A stretch of DNA of 64,000 bases from an uncultured Alphaproteobacteria bacterium (GCA_902570265.1 CACFXF010000002.1:97239-161238), one strand, 5' to 3'. Positions 20,212 to 29,572 are shown, numbered from the stretch's first letter. Notes: a model not told the origin generated them from the letters alone. Made by a program: numbers and translations.

Positions 20212-20411
20212 AAAATTTTAAATCAAGTATTGTTAAAATTTCTCATCTTATCGTTAGTGGGATCATACACAGCACCTTCAATGTCTTTTTTTACCAATGC
20301 AAAAGATACAAGAACAAAGAAGTTTATAAACCAAATTCTTTAAAATCAAGAATAAAATATATCAATATAGCTTTACTTAACAAATATTTTTTGACAAGAT
20401 TTAATATATAA
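20208..20411 (+). CDS. Short ORF coupled to the OlsB-like gene, uncertain
   Basis: A 67-codon ORF starting with TTG that overlaps the stop of the preceding gene (TTGA). It encodes a basic peptide with one moderately hydrophobic stretch (KISHLIVSGIIHSTFNVFF). No family recognised and no OlsA/PlsC HxxxxD motif. It may be a decayed gene or non-coding spacer before dctP, since no ribosome site apart from coupling is evident. Confidence 0.2.
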   Translation: MKNFKSSIVKISHLIVSGIIHSTFNVFFYQCKRYKNKEVYKPNSLKSRIKYINIALLNKYFLTRFNI

Positions 20412-20428
20412 ACTTATGGGAGGAAAAT

Positions 20429-21445
20429 ATGAGTTTCTTTGATTTTGCAAAATTAAAAATTAAAATAATAAGCCTTACATTAATTACTGCATTTTTTTCA
20501 TTTTCTTTAAATGCTGCAGAATATACTGGTAGGTTATCAATGCACTGGAATGACAAACATCATTGTACCAAGCACGCCCAAATGTTTGTTGATGAAGTTT
20601 TTGAAAAATCAAACGGAAGATTAAAAATAGAAGTTTTTCACTCAGGTCAATTATTTGGGATCAGAGAAATTATGGGGGGAATTACTTCAGGTGCTGTTGA
20701 CTTAGGAGGTGTAGTTGGCGTTGTAGGTTTTCCAAAAATTAATAAAAATTTTAATGTTGCAACGATACCAGGTTTATTTGAATCTTTTGAACAACAAAGA
20801 GAATTTTTTCTAAAGTCTGATAAGGGATCAGAAATTTGGGGTGATCTCTTAAAGAAAACAAATTCTACTTTAGTTATGTATAATCCAGTTGGGCCTGTAA
20901 TGACATTTAGTGGTGCTAGAGAATTAACTGGCATTGATGCTATGAAAAACTTAAAAGCTAGAAGACTAATAGGTGCTGAAGAACCTATGTGGAAAGCTTA
21001 TGGTGCAAAAATTGTAGGATTAAAAACAAGTGAAGTCTATACAGCTCTTCAAACGGGTATGATTGATACCATTAACACTCCTCCACAAAGTATAAGAGCT
21101 TATAGTTGGTGGGAATTCTTAAAATTTGGACAAAGACCATATCAATATTTTGCAGATGCTTATATAATGGCAAATAGTGACTGGTTTAATAAATTACCAA
21201 GTGATCTTCAGAAAATTGTAGTAGATGCAGGTAAAAAATTTGGTGATGTTTCTACAAATAAAATTATTGGAGTTGGGGAAGAAGTAATCTCTGAATTTGA
21301 AGCAAGAGGAGGGAAAATGACACTTCTAACTGGAGCTGAGAAAGATAAATTTGATAACCTTATGTCAGAGAAAATAATTCCAGCTATGATGGATAAATTT
21401 GACGCTGATGCCTATAAAGCAGCTGAATCTTTTGTTTCTAATTAG
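20429..21445 (+). CDS. dctP: TRAP transporter substrate-binding protein (DctP family)
   Basis: Periplasmic solute receptor of a tripartite ATP-independent transporter, 338 aa. An N-terminal signal peptide (hydrophobic stretch ending FFSFSLNAA-EY) precedes the mature chain. DctP features include the FVDEVFEKSNGRLKIEVFHSGQLFG strand, the helix-loop GARELTGIDAMKNLKARRLIGAEEPMW with the carboxylate-binding Arg, and YTALQTGMIDTINTPPQSI. A clear GGGAGGA lies upstream of the ATG. It heads a dctP-dctQ-dctM operon. Most family ligands are organic acids; the specific ligand is unknown. Confidence 0.92.
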   Translation: MSFFDFAKLKIKIISLTLITAFFSFSLNAAEYTGRLSMHWNDKHHCTKHAQMFVDEVFEKSNGRLKIEVFHSGQLFGIREIMGGITSGAVDLGGVVGVVGFPKINKNFNVATIPGLFESFEQQREFFLKSDKGSEIWGDLLKKTNSTLVMYNPVGPVMTFSGARELTGIDAMKNLKARRLIGAEEPMWKAYGAKIVGLKTSEVYTALQTGMIDTINTPPQSIRAYSWWEFLKFGQRPYQYFADAYIMANSDWFNKLPSDLQKIVVDAGKKFGDVSTNKIIGVGEEVISEFEARGGKMTLLTGAEKDKFDNLMSEKIIPAMMDKFDADAYKAAESFVSN

Positions 21446-21482
21446 ATGAATTATAGATTTTTTTATTATTCTATTTGCTTAA

Positions 21483-21995
21483 ATGAATAATATTTTAGTG
21501 CCATTGCAATTTATAAATGGAATTTTAACCAAAATTACATTTTTTATTGCAATGGTTATAGTTTGTATAATGGTATTAGCCCTTTCGGGTAGCGCTTTAA
21601 CGAGATATATCTCAGGTCATGGTTTTGATTGGTTTATAGAACTACCACCTGCTTTGGTTAGTTGGTTAGTATTCCCTTTGTTGGGACCTCTGTTAAAAAC
21701 TGGAAATCACATTGAAGTAGATTTTGTAAGTACTATTTTGTCTTCAAGAAACATAAAATTCATAAAGTGCTTTGTATATTTATTAAGTTTAATTTCATCC
21801 TTCATTTTTTTCAAAGCTGGCCTAGATGCAACTCTTCTTTTTTATAATCTTGGACAAATGATGGAACTTGAGATTGATGTTCCTATTTGGATTATGTTCT
21901 TATCTTTTCCTGTAGGGTTTATAATAATGGGTTTATTTTCCTTGGAATTATTTTTAACAACTTCACTTGATATATATAAAGATAGATCGTCTTAA
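21483..21995 (+). CDS. dctQ: TRAP transporter small permease (DctQ)
   Basis: Four-helix membrane subunit of the TRAP system, 170 aa. Hydrophobic segments lie around residues 15-40, 50-75, 90-110 and 135-160. The DctQ-type signature GNHIEVDFVSTIL occurs after TM2, preceded by LVSWLVFPLLGPLLKTG. Its TAA stop overlaps the dctM ATG by one base (TAATG), so the two are translationally coupled. Lies 37 bases after dctP. Confidence 0.88.
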   Translation: MNNILVPLQFINGILTKITFFIAMVIVCIMVLALSGSALTRYISGHGFDWFIELPPALVSWLVFPLLGPLLKTGNHIEVDFVSTILSSRNIKFIKCFVYLLSLISSFIFFKAGLDATLLFYNLGQMMELEIDVPIWIMFLSFPVGFIIMGLFSLELFLTTSLDIYKDRSS

Positions 21996-23266
21996 TGTTC
22001 TCTTTCGCATTAATTTTTTCATTCATTTTATTGTTTTTATCAGTACCTATTTTTTTAGTCTTTGGATTAGGTAGTTCAGTAGCTGCAATTTGGGGATTAA
22101 ATCTACCATGGTCTACACTTATTCAAATGGCATTCGAGTCTATGAATAAGCACGTCCTTATTGCTGTGCCACTATTTATATTTTCTGGAATGGTAATGTT
22201 AAGAGGAGGTGCAGCTAGTAGGTTAGTAAATTTTGCAACTTCCCTTGTTGGACACTTGCCAGGAGGACTTGGAATAGCAATGGTTATTGCTATGGGGTTT
22301 TTTGCTGCTTTCTGTGGTTCAATTTTAGCTGCAATTACTGCCGTAGGAACAATAATGATGCCTAAAATGATAGAAGCAGGTTATCCAAAGCCTTTTGTTA
22401 TTGTTTTAGCTGCTTCAGCTGCATTACTTGAAGCATTAATTCCCCCATCTAATGCAGCAATTTTGTATAGTGCATTAACTTATGTACCAGTTTCACAAAC
22501 TTTTGCTGCAGGTGTTATACCTGGAATAATTTTATTGTTTTTCATGATAGCTTTAGTTTTGTTTAAATGCAGAAATATTAAAAGACATAAACCCGCATCA
22601 AATTATGAGAAATTGATACTTGGTTTAAAAGCTTTTCCAGCCCTTCTAACTCCTTTAATAATTTTAGGTGGAATTTATGGAGGATTACTTACCCCTTCAG
22701 AGTCAGCAGCAGTTTCAGGAATCTGGGCAATTTTTATGGGTTTTTTAATTTATCGAGAACTTACTATCAATTCTTTATTACAAAGTATAAAAGATACAGC
22801 AATTACTACTTCAGTTATATTTTCAATAATTGCAATGGCTACTTTCCTAAGCAAAGTATTTACCTATACTCAATTTCCTCAATTTATTATTAAATCAATT
22901 ACTGAAATGGGCGTTGGTTTGAATTTCTTTTGGTTTGCTATGGCTTTGATATGTTTGATTTTAGGAACATTCATCGAAATTATACCAGTTTTTTATCTTA
23001 CAATTCCGATATTTACAGCGATTATTTTATCCTTTGATCAAAGCTTAATTCATCTTTATGTAGTATTTGTTGCCTTTGCTGGAATAGGCATGATTACACC
23101 ACCAGTTTGTGTTGGTATTTATACATCAGCAAGTGTTATTAAGGAAAACCCTGGGAAAGCATTTAAAGAAGTACCTCTATTTACAGCCGTGGGTATTTTG
23201 TATGGTATAATAATGATACTATTTCCAAGTTTATCAACATGGTTGCCTGCATATCTTACGGGTTAG
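21995..23266 (+). CDS. dctM: TRAP transporter large permease (DctM)
   Basis: Sodium-coupled transport subunit, 423 aa with about twelve membrane helices. Family signatures include AVPLFIFSGMVMLRGGAASRLVNFA, LPGGLGIAMVIAMGFFAAFCGSILAAITAVGTIMMP, EALIPPSNAAILYS (PPS substrate/sodium site) and GGIYGGLLTPSESAAVSGIWA. FVAFAGIGMITPPVCVGIY near the C-terminus is also typical. It completes the operon begun by dctP and converges on the aminotransferase gene with 8 bases between stops. Confidence 0.95.
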   Translation: MFSFALIFSFILLFLSVPIFLVFGLGSSVAAIWGLNLPWSTLIQMAFESMNKHVLIAVPLFIFSGMVMLRGGAASRLVNFATSLVGHLPGGLGIAMVIAMGFFAAFCGSILAAITAVGTIMMPKMIEAGYPKPFVIVLAASAALLEALIPPSNAAILYSALTYVPVSQTFAAGVIPGIILLFFMIALVLFKCRNIKRHKPASNYEKLILGLKAFPALLTPLIILGGIYGGLLTPSESAAVSGIWAIFMGFLIYRELTINSLLQSIKDTAITTSVIFSIIAMATFLSKVFTYTQFPQFIIKSITEMGVGLNFFWFAMALICLILGTFIEIIPVFYLTIPIFTAIILSFDQSLIHLYVVFVAFAGIGMITPPVCVGIYTSASVIKENPGKAFKEVPLFTAVGILYGIIMILFPSLSTWLPAYLTG

Positions 23267-23274
23267 AAATTTTA

Positions 23275-24135
23275 TTATTTAGATTTAGCCCAATCCCAAT
23301 AAAGATCTCTAGTTTTTTTTGTGATAGGTCCAATCTGATAATTGGTATCATTAAAAGCATTTACAGGAGTTACTTTCATCATATTCCCAGACATAAAAAC
23401 TTCATCCGCCTCAGAAACATCACTAAATGATATTACCTTCTCATGAACTTTATAACCATCAGCTTTTAAATTTGAGATGTGCCTGTTTCGTGTAATTCCA
23501 GCTAGAAAAGTTCCATTTGGTATAGGTGTAAAAACTTCACCATCCTTTACAATAAAAATGTTAGCTGTAGCGGTTTCAGCCACATTTCCCATTATATCAG
23601 CAACTAAAGCGTTGGAAAAACCCTTTTTTCTTGCTTCAGCTAACATCCTTGCATTGTTTGGATATAAGCATCCAGCTTTTGCATTTACTACATTATCTTC
23701 CAAAACAGGTCTTCTAAAACTTGTTGTTGTGAGTGTTGCTGCCAAATTAGGGTCAGCCATAGGAATATCTTCTAGACATATTGCAAATCCTGTTAGACCC
23801 TTTTTAGGAACAATTGCTAATTCTCCACCTTCAATTGCCCAATACATAGGTCTAATGTAGATTGCTTGGTTAGAATTATATTTTTTAATTCCATCCATAA
23901 TAATATCAACCATTTTTTCTGAAGAAATAGTAGGAGTAATCATCATTGCTTCTGCAGAATGATTTACCCTATCACAATGAGCTTTCAGATCAGGAGCCAC
24001 ACCATCTACATATCTTGCTCCGTCAAAAACACTACTTCCTAACCAAGATCCATGGTCAGCAGCTCTCATTACATATTTATCTTGAGAATGCCATGTTCCC
24101 TCAAAAAAAGTTCTTACATTTGAACCAGTAGCCAT
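23275..24135 (-). CDS. Class IV PLP aminotransferase (branched-chain type)
   Basis: Fold-type IV pyridoxal-phosphate enzyme of 286 aa related to branched-chain amino acid aminotransferase (IlvE) and D-amino acid aminotransferase. The Schiff-base lysine is in NVVNAKAGCLYPNNARMLAEA, followed by GNVAETATANIFIVKDGEVFTP, a phosphate-binding and cofactor Glu region, and FLAGITRNRHI. The N-terminus has ADHGSWLGSSVFDGARYVDG. Substrate range (branched-chain L-amino acids, D-amino acids or omega-amines) is not settled by motifs. Stands alone, facing the TRAP operon. Confidence 0.88.
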   Translation of the reverse strand: MATGSNVRTFFEGTWHSQDKYVMRAADHGSWLGSSVFDGARYVDGVAPDLKAHCDRVNHSAEAMMITPTISSEKMVDIIMDGIKKYNSNQAIYIRPMYWAIEGGELAIVPKKGLTGFAICLEDIPMADPNLAATLTTTSFRRPVLEDNVVNAKAGCLYPNNARMLAEARKKGFSNALVADIMGNVAETATANIFIVKDGEVFTPIPNGTFLAGITRNRHISNLKADGYKVHEKVISFSDVSEADEVFMSGNMMKVTPVNAFNDTNYQIGPITKKTRDLYWDWAKSK

Positions 24136-24238
24136 ATTAAATCCTATAAAAAAATAAATGTAGTTAAACTTTAAAAGCCTAATTACATTTATTCAATATG
24201 CGTTTTAATAAAAAATATTAAAAAAGTTTACAAATAGA

Positions 24239-24652
24239 TCACATATAAATCTTATCAGATAACCCCCAAATCAAAACTGCATTTATAACTGTAAAAATAG
24301 CTGGGGCTATGTAACCTTCAGCAGTATAGTTTACTCCTTCCATCTCAGCCACTTCTGAATTTACTGAGATATAACCAAGAATTGTAAAAATTAAACTCTG
24401 AATAAAAAGTATGTTAAAAAATACCCAAGTACCTTCAGGACCCCCACGAAAAATAATATATAATCCCATTAAAAAGGTAGTTAATACAAAGGAACCTGCT
24501 AACCTAGCTGGTAATAGTGCAGACTTATGAATTCCATATTTCTCCATAAAATTTTCAGTATTTAACACAGATTGATATGCGTAAAATCCTCCACCTGCAA
24601 GATTTAATAAATATAGTATAAATAAAAACCACCCATTAAATGCCTCAATCAT
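24239..24652 (-). CDS. Four-helix membrane protein of unknown function
   Basis: 137 aa with four predicted membrane helices (about residues 5-27, 45-68, 75-97 and 113-133) connected by short loops, including ENFMEKYGIHKSALLPARLAGSF. GC content and codon choice look like the neighbours. I do not recognise a named family. Monocistronic, with its start 107 bases from the divergent SOUL gene. Confidence 0.6.
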   Translation of the reverse strand: MIEAFNGWFLFILYLLNLAGGGFYAYQSVLNTENFMEKYGIHKSALLPARLAGSFVLTTFLMGLYIIFRGGPEGTWVFFNILFIQSLIFTILGYISVNSEVAEMEGVNYTAEGYIAPAIFTVINAVLIWGLSDKIYM

Positions 24653-24759
24653 TTTAAATCTCCTGTAATTTTTTATTTTCTAAAACATTGTTTTAGTATA
24701 ATAAAATCATTATAATTCAAGGACAAGTATTTACTTTCATAACTTACCTAACGTCAATT

Positions 24760-25386
24760 ATGACACTAATTAAAAATAAAATGTTTAGCTTTATTTTACT
24801 TATTATAATTATAATTCCATTACTTATTTTAGGATTTTGGGTATTAGTACCAGTTTTATTAGAAACCCCAAAATTTACAATTCTTGAAAAAAATAAATAC
24901 CTACAAATAAGAAAATATGATGAAATGAATATAGCCAAGATAATAACAAATGGCGAAAGATATGATGGACTAAGAAAAGGATTTATTCCACTAGCTCGAT
25001 ATATAGGTGCTAAAGAAAGAGAAGGAGAAAAAATATCTATGACAGCTCCAGTAATGCAACAAAAAAAGGGAGACAATAACTGGGAGATTTCATTTTTTAT
25101 GCCTTCAAAATTTGACATAAATCAATTGCCTATTTCTCAAAATAAAAATATTGAAATTATAACCGCTCCCTCAATAATTTTAGCTGTTATCACTTTTAAT
25201 GGTGTTGCTAGCACAGAATTATTAGAAAATAAGTTATCAAGATTAATTAAAGGGGTTGAGGAGGTAAACTATAAGATAATTCCAAACACTAAACCTATTT
25301 ATTCTTATTTTAATGATCCATCCACACCTGGTTTTTTGAGAAAAAATGAAATAATGATACCAGTTGAAGTAGCTAATAATAATTGA
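24760..25386 (+). CDS. SOUL heme-binding family protein
   Basis: 208-aa protein with an N-terminal membrane anchor or signal (residues ~8-30, hydrophobic and Ile-rich). The SOUL domain follows: TPKFTILEKNKYLQIRKYDEM, YDGLRKGFIPLARYIGAKEREGEKISMTAPVMQQ, WEISFFMPSKF and the C-terminal FNDPSTPGFLRKNEIMIPV. GxxxxxxISMTxPV is the hallmark of the family. Proteins of this fold bind heme or tetrapyrroles, or serve as small-ligand carriers; the bacterial role is mostly undefined. Likely periplasmic, tethered to the inner membrane. Confidence 0.88.
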   Translation: MTLIKNKMFSFILLIIIIIPLLILGFWVLVPVLLETPKFTILEKNKYLQIRKYDEMNIAKIITNGERYDGLRKGFIPLARYIGAKEREGEKISMTAPVMQQKKGDNNWEISFFMPSKFDINQLPISQNKNIEIITAPSIILAVITFNGVASTELLENKLSRLIKGVEEVNYKIIPNTKPIYSYFNDPSTPGFLRKNEIMIPVEVANNN

Positions 25387-25485
25387 GTAAAAAAAGTAAT
25401 ACTTTAATTATTAAAATTTTGTTGATTTTTTTTTTTCATATTATAATCTTAATTTATAAAATTTGACACATCCTTATAGGTCAAA

Positions 25486-26823
25486 ATGAATAAGTATTTT
25501 AGAGATAATCGTAAAATAAATCCAACGGAGATTTCTCTTAAATTAGAAGCAGAAAATGATGAAAATAAAATTGAAATTGGTCCTACAAAACTAGCAATTT
25601 CAGAATGGGATAAACTATGCTTAGAACTCCCTGACTTAGGTAAAATGAGGGAATATAGAAATAATAGATTAGTTCAGCATATAAATGAAAGAGAATATGC
25701 TGGATTATTACTTTTTGATCCTCTTAATATTAGATATGCCACAGATAGTACCAATATGCAAATATGGAATATGCATAACCCTTTTCGTGCAGTGTTAGTG
25801 TGTTCAGATGGTTATATGGTTATATGGGATTATAAAAATTCTCCTTTTTTAAGTAAATTTAATCCATTAGTCAAAGAACAAAGATATGGAGCTGATTTAT
25901 TTTATTTTGCTAGAGGAGATAAATCAAATTTAGCAGCTGATAAATTTTCTAATGAAATCAGAGTGTTATTATCTGAACATTCAGGAAATAATAAAAGACT
26001 AGCAGTCGATAAAATTATGATAAATGGATTAAAAGCACTAGAAGCGCAAGGTTTTGAAATTAAGGAAGGTGAAGAACTTACAGAAAAAGCAAGGTCTGTT
26101 AAAGGTTATGACGAAATTTTAGCTATGAGATGTGCTTCTGCTGCTTGTGAGAATAGCGTTTATATCATGGAACAATTTGCTAGAAATAATGTCCCAAAAG
26201 AGCAAGTAAGTGAGGATGAAATTTGGGCTATTTTACACGCTGAGAATATTAAAAGAGGTGGTGAGTGGATAGAAACAAGATTACTTTCCTCAGGGCCTAG
26301 AACTAACCCTTGGTTTCAAGAATGTGGACCGAGAATACCAAAAAATAATGAAATCCTTGCTTTTGACACAGATTTAGTTGGGAGTTATGGAATTTGTGTA
26401 GATATAAGCAGGACCTGGTGGATTGGTAATGAGAAACCAAGGCCTGATATGATTTATGCAATGCAACATGGGTATGAACATATTATGACTAATATGGACA
26501 TGTTAAAGCCTGGGGTATCAATGGAAGAATTGACACTCAAAGCACATGTTTTGGATCCTATATATCAAAAAGGAAAATATGGAGTCTTAATGCATGGCGT
26601 TGGCTTATGTGATGAGTGGCCTTCAATTAACTATCCGGATGGATTTGTAGAAGGTGCTTATAATTATCCTCTAGAAGAAGGTATGGTACTTTGTGTTGAA
26701 GTTTTGGTCAGTCCAGAAAATGGTGATTTTTCTATCAAGTTAGAAGATCAGGTTTTAATAACTTCAGATGGATATGAAAATTTAACAAAATATCCATTCG
26801 ACGAAAGACTGATGGGAACTTAA
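25486..26823 (+). CDS. dddP: DMSP lyase DddP (M24 peptidase-fold)
   Basis: Cleaves dimethylsulfoniopropionate to dimethyl sulfide and acrylate. The 445-aa protein resembles Roseobacter DddP along its whole length, judged from memory: IEIGPTKLAISEW, LLLFDPLNIRYATDSTNM, FRAVLVCSDGYMVIWDYKNSPFL, AENIKRGGEWIETRLLSSGPRTNPWFQECGPRIP. Metal ligands of the pita-bread fold are visible in LAFDTDLVGSYGICVDISRTWW (Asp residues), LMHGVGLCDEWP (His), LCVEVLV (Glu) and IKLEDQV (Glu). General Xaa-Pro peptidases lack the ATDSTNM and WNMHNPFRA segments. The next gene starts two bases after the stop. Confidence 0.92.
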   Translation: MNKYFRDNRKINPTEISLKLEAENDENKIEIGPTKLAISEWDKLCLELPDLGKMREYRNNRLVQHINEREYAGLLLFDPLNIRYATDSTNMQIWNMHNPFRAVLVCSDGYMVIWDYKNSPFLSKFNPLVKEQRYGADLFYFARGDKSNLAADKFSNEIRVLLSEHSGNNKRLAVDKIMINGLKALEAQGFEIKEGEELTEKARSVKGYDEILAMRCASAACENSVYIMEQFARNNVPKEQVSEDEIWAILHAENIKRGGEWIETRLLSSGPRTNPWFQECGPRIPKNNEILAFDTDLVGSYGICVDISRTWWIGNEKPRPDMIYAMQHGYEHIMTNMDMLKPGVSMEELTLKAHVLDPIYQKGKYGVLMHGVGLCDEWPSINYPDGFVEGAYNYPLEEGMVLCVEVLVSPENGDFSIKLEDQVLITSDGYENLTKYPFDERLMGT

Positions 26824-26825
26824 TA

Positions 26826-27434
26826 ATGAAAGAGAAAAAAGTCAAATTTACAGAAATGAAGGCTGGTGATAAAGAAGATTATCTCTTACTAAAAGAACTA
26901 GAAAAGCCTTATGTATCAATGACTTATAAGAGAATTATTGAAGAATTACGAAAGCAAGGTTCAATATCATTAGAAGGTTATCAAATAACACGATTAGAGC
27001 ATGGACTTCAGTCAGGTACCAGAGCATATAGAGATGGTGCTGATATTGACTGGATTGTTGGAGCACTACTACACGATATTGGGGATGGCCTAGCGCCTCA
27101 AAATCACGATAGAATGTCTGCAGAAGTAATTCGACCCTTTGTTAGGGAAGAGGTTTCCTGGGTAGTAGAACATCATGGAATATTTCAGATGATTTATTAT
27201 GCTCATCATTATGGATGGGATAGAAATGCGCGAGATAGATTTAAAGACAATATTTATTTTAAATCTTGCTCAGATTTTTGTGAAAGATGGGATCAAAATT
27301 GTTTTGATCCTAATTATGATTATGAATCTATAGAATTTTTTAAACCAATGATTAAAAATGTTTTTACAAGAAAAGCTTACGATCCGGCAATTATAAAGTC
27401 TGAGCAAGTTTTTGGGTTACCAACCATAAAATAA
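26826..27434 (+). CDS. HD-domain protein, candidate mixed-valent diiron oxygenase
   Basis: 202-aa single HD-superfamily domain. Metal-binding elements are His in RLEHGLQSG (~res 58), HD in LLHDIGDG (~88), His before RMSAEVIRPF, EHHG (~119) and a late Asp near CFDPNYD. The 'Y-x-x-T-x-LEH-x-LQ' start resembles PhnZ/TmpB-type diiron oxygenases more than ordinary HD phosphohydrolases. That subdivision is inference from this motif. It sits two bases downstream of dddP, so it is co-translated and may handle a related organosulfur, phosphonate or betaine compound. Confidence 0.75.
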   Translation: MKEKKVKFTEMKAGDKEDYLLLKELEKPYVSMTYKRIIEELRKQGSISLEGYQITRLEHGLQSGTRAYRDGADIDWIVGALLHDIGDGLAPQNHDRMSAEVIRPFVREEVSWVVEHHGIFQMIYYAHHYGWDRNARDRFKDNIYFKSCSDFCERWDQNCFDPNYDYESIEFFKPMIKNVFTRKAYDPAIIKSEQVFGLPTIK

Positions 27435-27469
27435 ATATTTTTCACTAACAATAAATTATTGGAAATCTT

Positions 27470-28420
27470 TTGATTTATAAAAATATCAGTCCCTCAATAA
27501 TAAAATTTATCGATGAAGCAAATGACTTATTTACCCTAAAACCTCATCAGTTAGGAGCAAAAAAATCTAGAGAGATTTTTGCAAAACACTCCAAAAGTTT
27601 AGAACAAAAAAGAAACAAAGATATTTCAGTAGTCGATGACTTTTTTAAATATGAAAATAGAAAAGTTAAAATTAGGCTTTATAAGCCTAACAATAATGTA
27701 CCCCCTTCAACTGGAATGATTTATATACATGGTGGTGGTTGGATTATGGGAGATTTAGATTCTCATGACACAGTTTGTGTTGACCTATCAATTGGCTGTA
27801 ATATAGTTGTTATTTCTATTGATTATTCTCTTTCACCAGAGAACCCCTATCCTATTGCATTAAATCAATGCTTTTCTCTTTATTTGCAATATTTAAATAA
27901 AAAAAATTTTTTTAAAAATCTAAATTTAAAAAATATTTTAATAGCTGGAGACTCTGCTGGTGGAAATTTATCAGCAGCTTTAAATTTGAAAATAAAAAAA
28001 GAAAACCTGCCACTTCCAAAAGGACAAATTCTTATTTATCCATGTCTTTCGCTAGATTTTAATTCACCTTCTTATATTAAATATTCAAATGCACCTATTT
28101 TAGATAGAAAAACAATGATATGGTTTTGGGGGAATTATTTAGGAAAATTAAAAAATATAAGTAATTCAATTGCTGTACCTGAACTAGAAAAAGATTTAAC
28201 AAATTTACCAGATACAATTATTTGTACAGCAGAAATTGATCCATTGACTTCAGATGGCATTAAATTTGTAAAAAAACTTAAAGATAGTTCAGTAAGTGTA
28301 AGTCATATAGTCGCAAAAAATTTAGTTCATGGTTTTATAAGATTTAGAGAAACAGGATCACCGTCTGAACATTATTTTCAACTAATATGTAAAGAGATAT
28401 TAAGAATAATTGAAAACTAG
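27470..28420 (+). CDS. Alpha/beta hydrolase, HSL-type esterase
   Basis: 316-aa carboxylesterase of the hormone-sensitive lipase family. It has the oxyanion motif YIHGGGWIMGDLDSHD, the nucleophile elbow AGDSAGGNLSAA with catalytic Ser, Asp in EIDPLTSDG and His in LVHGFIRF. No signal peptide, so cytoplasmic. The start is TTG at 27470, with GGAAA a few bases before; no upstream ATG is in frame. Third gene of the dddP-HD-esterase run (36-base gap). A link to DMSP or acrylate products is possible but unproven. Confidence 0.82.
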   Translation: MIYKNISPSIIKFIDEANDLFTLKPHQLGAKKSREIFAKHSKSLEQKRNKDISVVDDFFKYENRKVKIRLYKPNNNVPPSTGMIYIHGGGWIMGDLDSHDTVCVDLSIGCNIVVISIDYSLSPENPYPIALNQCFSLYLQYLNKKNFFKNLNLKNILIAGDSAGGNLSAALNLKIKKENLPLPKGQILIYPCLSLDFNSPSYIKYSNAPILDRKTMIWFWGNYLGKLKNISNSIAVPELEKDLTNLPDTIICTAEIDPLTSDGIKFVKKLKDSSVSVSHIVAKNLVHGFIRFRETGSPSEHYFQLICKEILRIIEN

Positions 28421-28427
28421 TTTGCTT

Positions 28428-28748
28428 TTAATTAATGTTTAAATCAGTAGATGTAATTTCAGATTCGTAATTATAGATAAATACACCAGAAAAGTTACTT
28501 TCTTTATAAACAAAGGTTTTTTTAAGATCGGAGAAAAATTCCTGTGAATTATCTTCAAAGTTTTTTAAATCTTTACTTGTTTCAAATTTTAGGTGTATAG
28601 CCACACTACCACATTGGCCAATTGAAATATTAAGGGAACGAATATTAAATTTTACAATTTTTTTTCCTAGAGCTTCAGAACAAAATGTAGCAGCAACTTT
28701 AGCTTCGCTTAATCCTTGAAATTTATAATTGTAAATCTTTGCATACAT
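28428..28748 (-). CDS. Hypothetical protein, 106 aa
   Basis: Small soluble protein beginning MYAKIYNYKFQGLSEAKVAATFCSEAL, with alternating strand/helix character that may fit a dimeric alpha/beta barrel such as the ABM fold. No diagnostic motif was recognised. It follows the GAF-domain gene after two bases, so it is probably co-transcribed and perhaps its partner. Confidence 0.6.
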   Translation of the reverse strand: MYAKIYNYKFQGLSEAKVAATFCSEALGKKIVKFNIRSLNISIGQCGSVAIHLKFETSKDLKNFEDNSQEFFSDLKKTFVYKESNFSGVFIYNYESEITSTDLNIN

Positions 28749-28750
28749 AA

Positions 28751-29572
28751 TTATTTTAATTCTTCAAACATGTTATCAATTAAATTTTCAGCTTGACTAC
28801 CACTTAACTTAATTTTTTTCATTGGCTTAGTTCTTAACTGCATGTCAGACAGTAGTTCTCTACCTATTTTTGTTAATTCAATATTTGAGTTTTCTTCTTT
28901 ACAAAGCCCCAGATCAATTAGTTTTTTTGCACTGATTGAAGTAACTTTTAGATTTGAAGTTAATGACATAAATGTTTCAAAGTCTTTTATAGATAGTTCA
29001 CTATCAAATTTTCTAAAATTTACTAATGAATCTAAGATCTTTTTTGTTGTAATTTCTTTTTGTTCAATTCTTAAATCAAGCAATAAAGCAATATTTGCAG
29101 TAATTTTTTTAAGTAATCCAACTTGATTTTGATTTAAAGATTTTGGTTCTTTGTTTAACATACAAAGCGTACCCAAAGCATAATTATCTTTATTTATAAC
29201 TGGAAAACCAGCATATCCTAATGATCCAGTTCCATTTAATATTTTTGGGTGATTTTTCCAAGTATTATCTTTACTCAGGTCACTTATTAACAATGGTTCA
29301 GAATCTAATATTACATGTGAACATACATTTAATGAGTCTCTTGCATATTTTTGTCCATTTCTATCTTCTTCATACCCTGTAGAGGAAATTGGGCATTGAA
29401 AATCTAAATCGTAAAGACTAAAGCTTGCTTTATCAAATCCAGATATATCTTTAGCCAAATCTGAGTAAATTTGAAACAGTTCTGGTTCAGGACTATCTAC
29501 AAGACCAGTACTAACAACAGTTTTTGCTCTTATTTCCTCATTAGCCGGCCTAGGTGCTAATTCTAACGACAT
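28751..29572 (-). CDS. GAF-domain sensor-like protein
   Basis: 273 aa. Residues ~25-165 form a GAF domain: FSLYDLDFQCPISSTGYEEDR, SLNVCSHVILDSEPLLISDLSKD, WKNHPKILNGTGSLGYAGFPVI and YALGTLCMLNKEPKSLNQNQ. C-H at SLNVCSH resembles the Cys-His pair in GAF proteins near histidine kinases. The C-terminal ~100 residues are helical, ending in a winged-helix-like stretch (LTSNLKVTSISAKKLIDLGLCKEE...LTKIGRELL). No kinase or cyclase domain. Ligand unknown. Pairs with the small gene at 28428. Confidence 0.75.
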   Translation of the reverse strand: MSLELAPRPANEEIRAKTVVSTGLVDSPEPELFQIYSDLAKDISGFDKASFSLYDLDFQCPISSTGYEEDRNGQKYARDSLNVCSHVILDSEPLLISDLSKDNTWKNHPKILNGTGSLGYAGFPVINKDNYALGTLCMLNKEPKSLNQNQVGLLKKITANIALLLDLRIEQKEITTKKILDSLVNFRKFDSELSIKDFETFMSLTSNLKVTSISAKKLIDLGLCKEENSNIELTKIGRELLSDMQLRTKPMKKIKLSGSQAENLIDNMFEELK

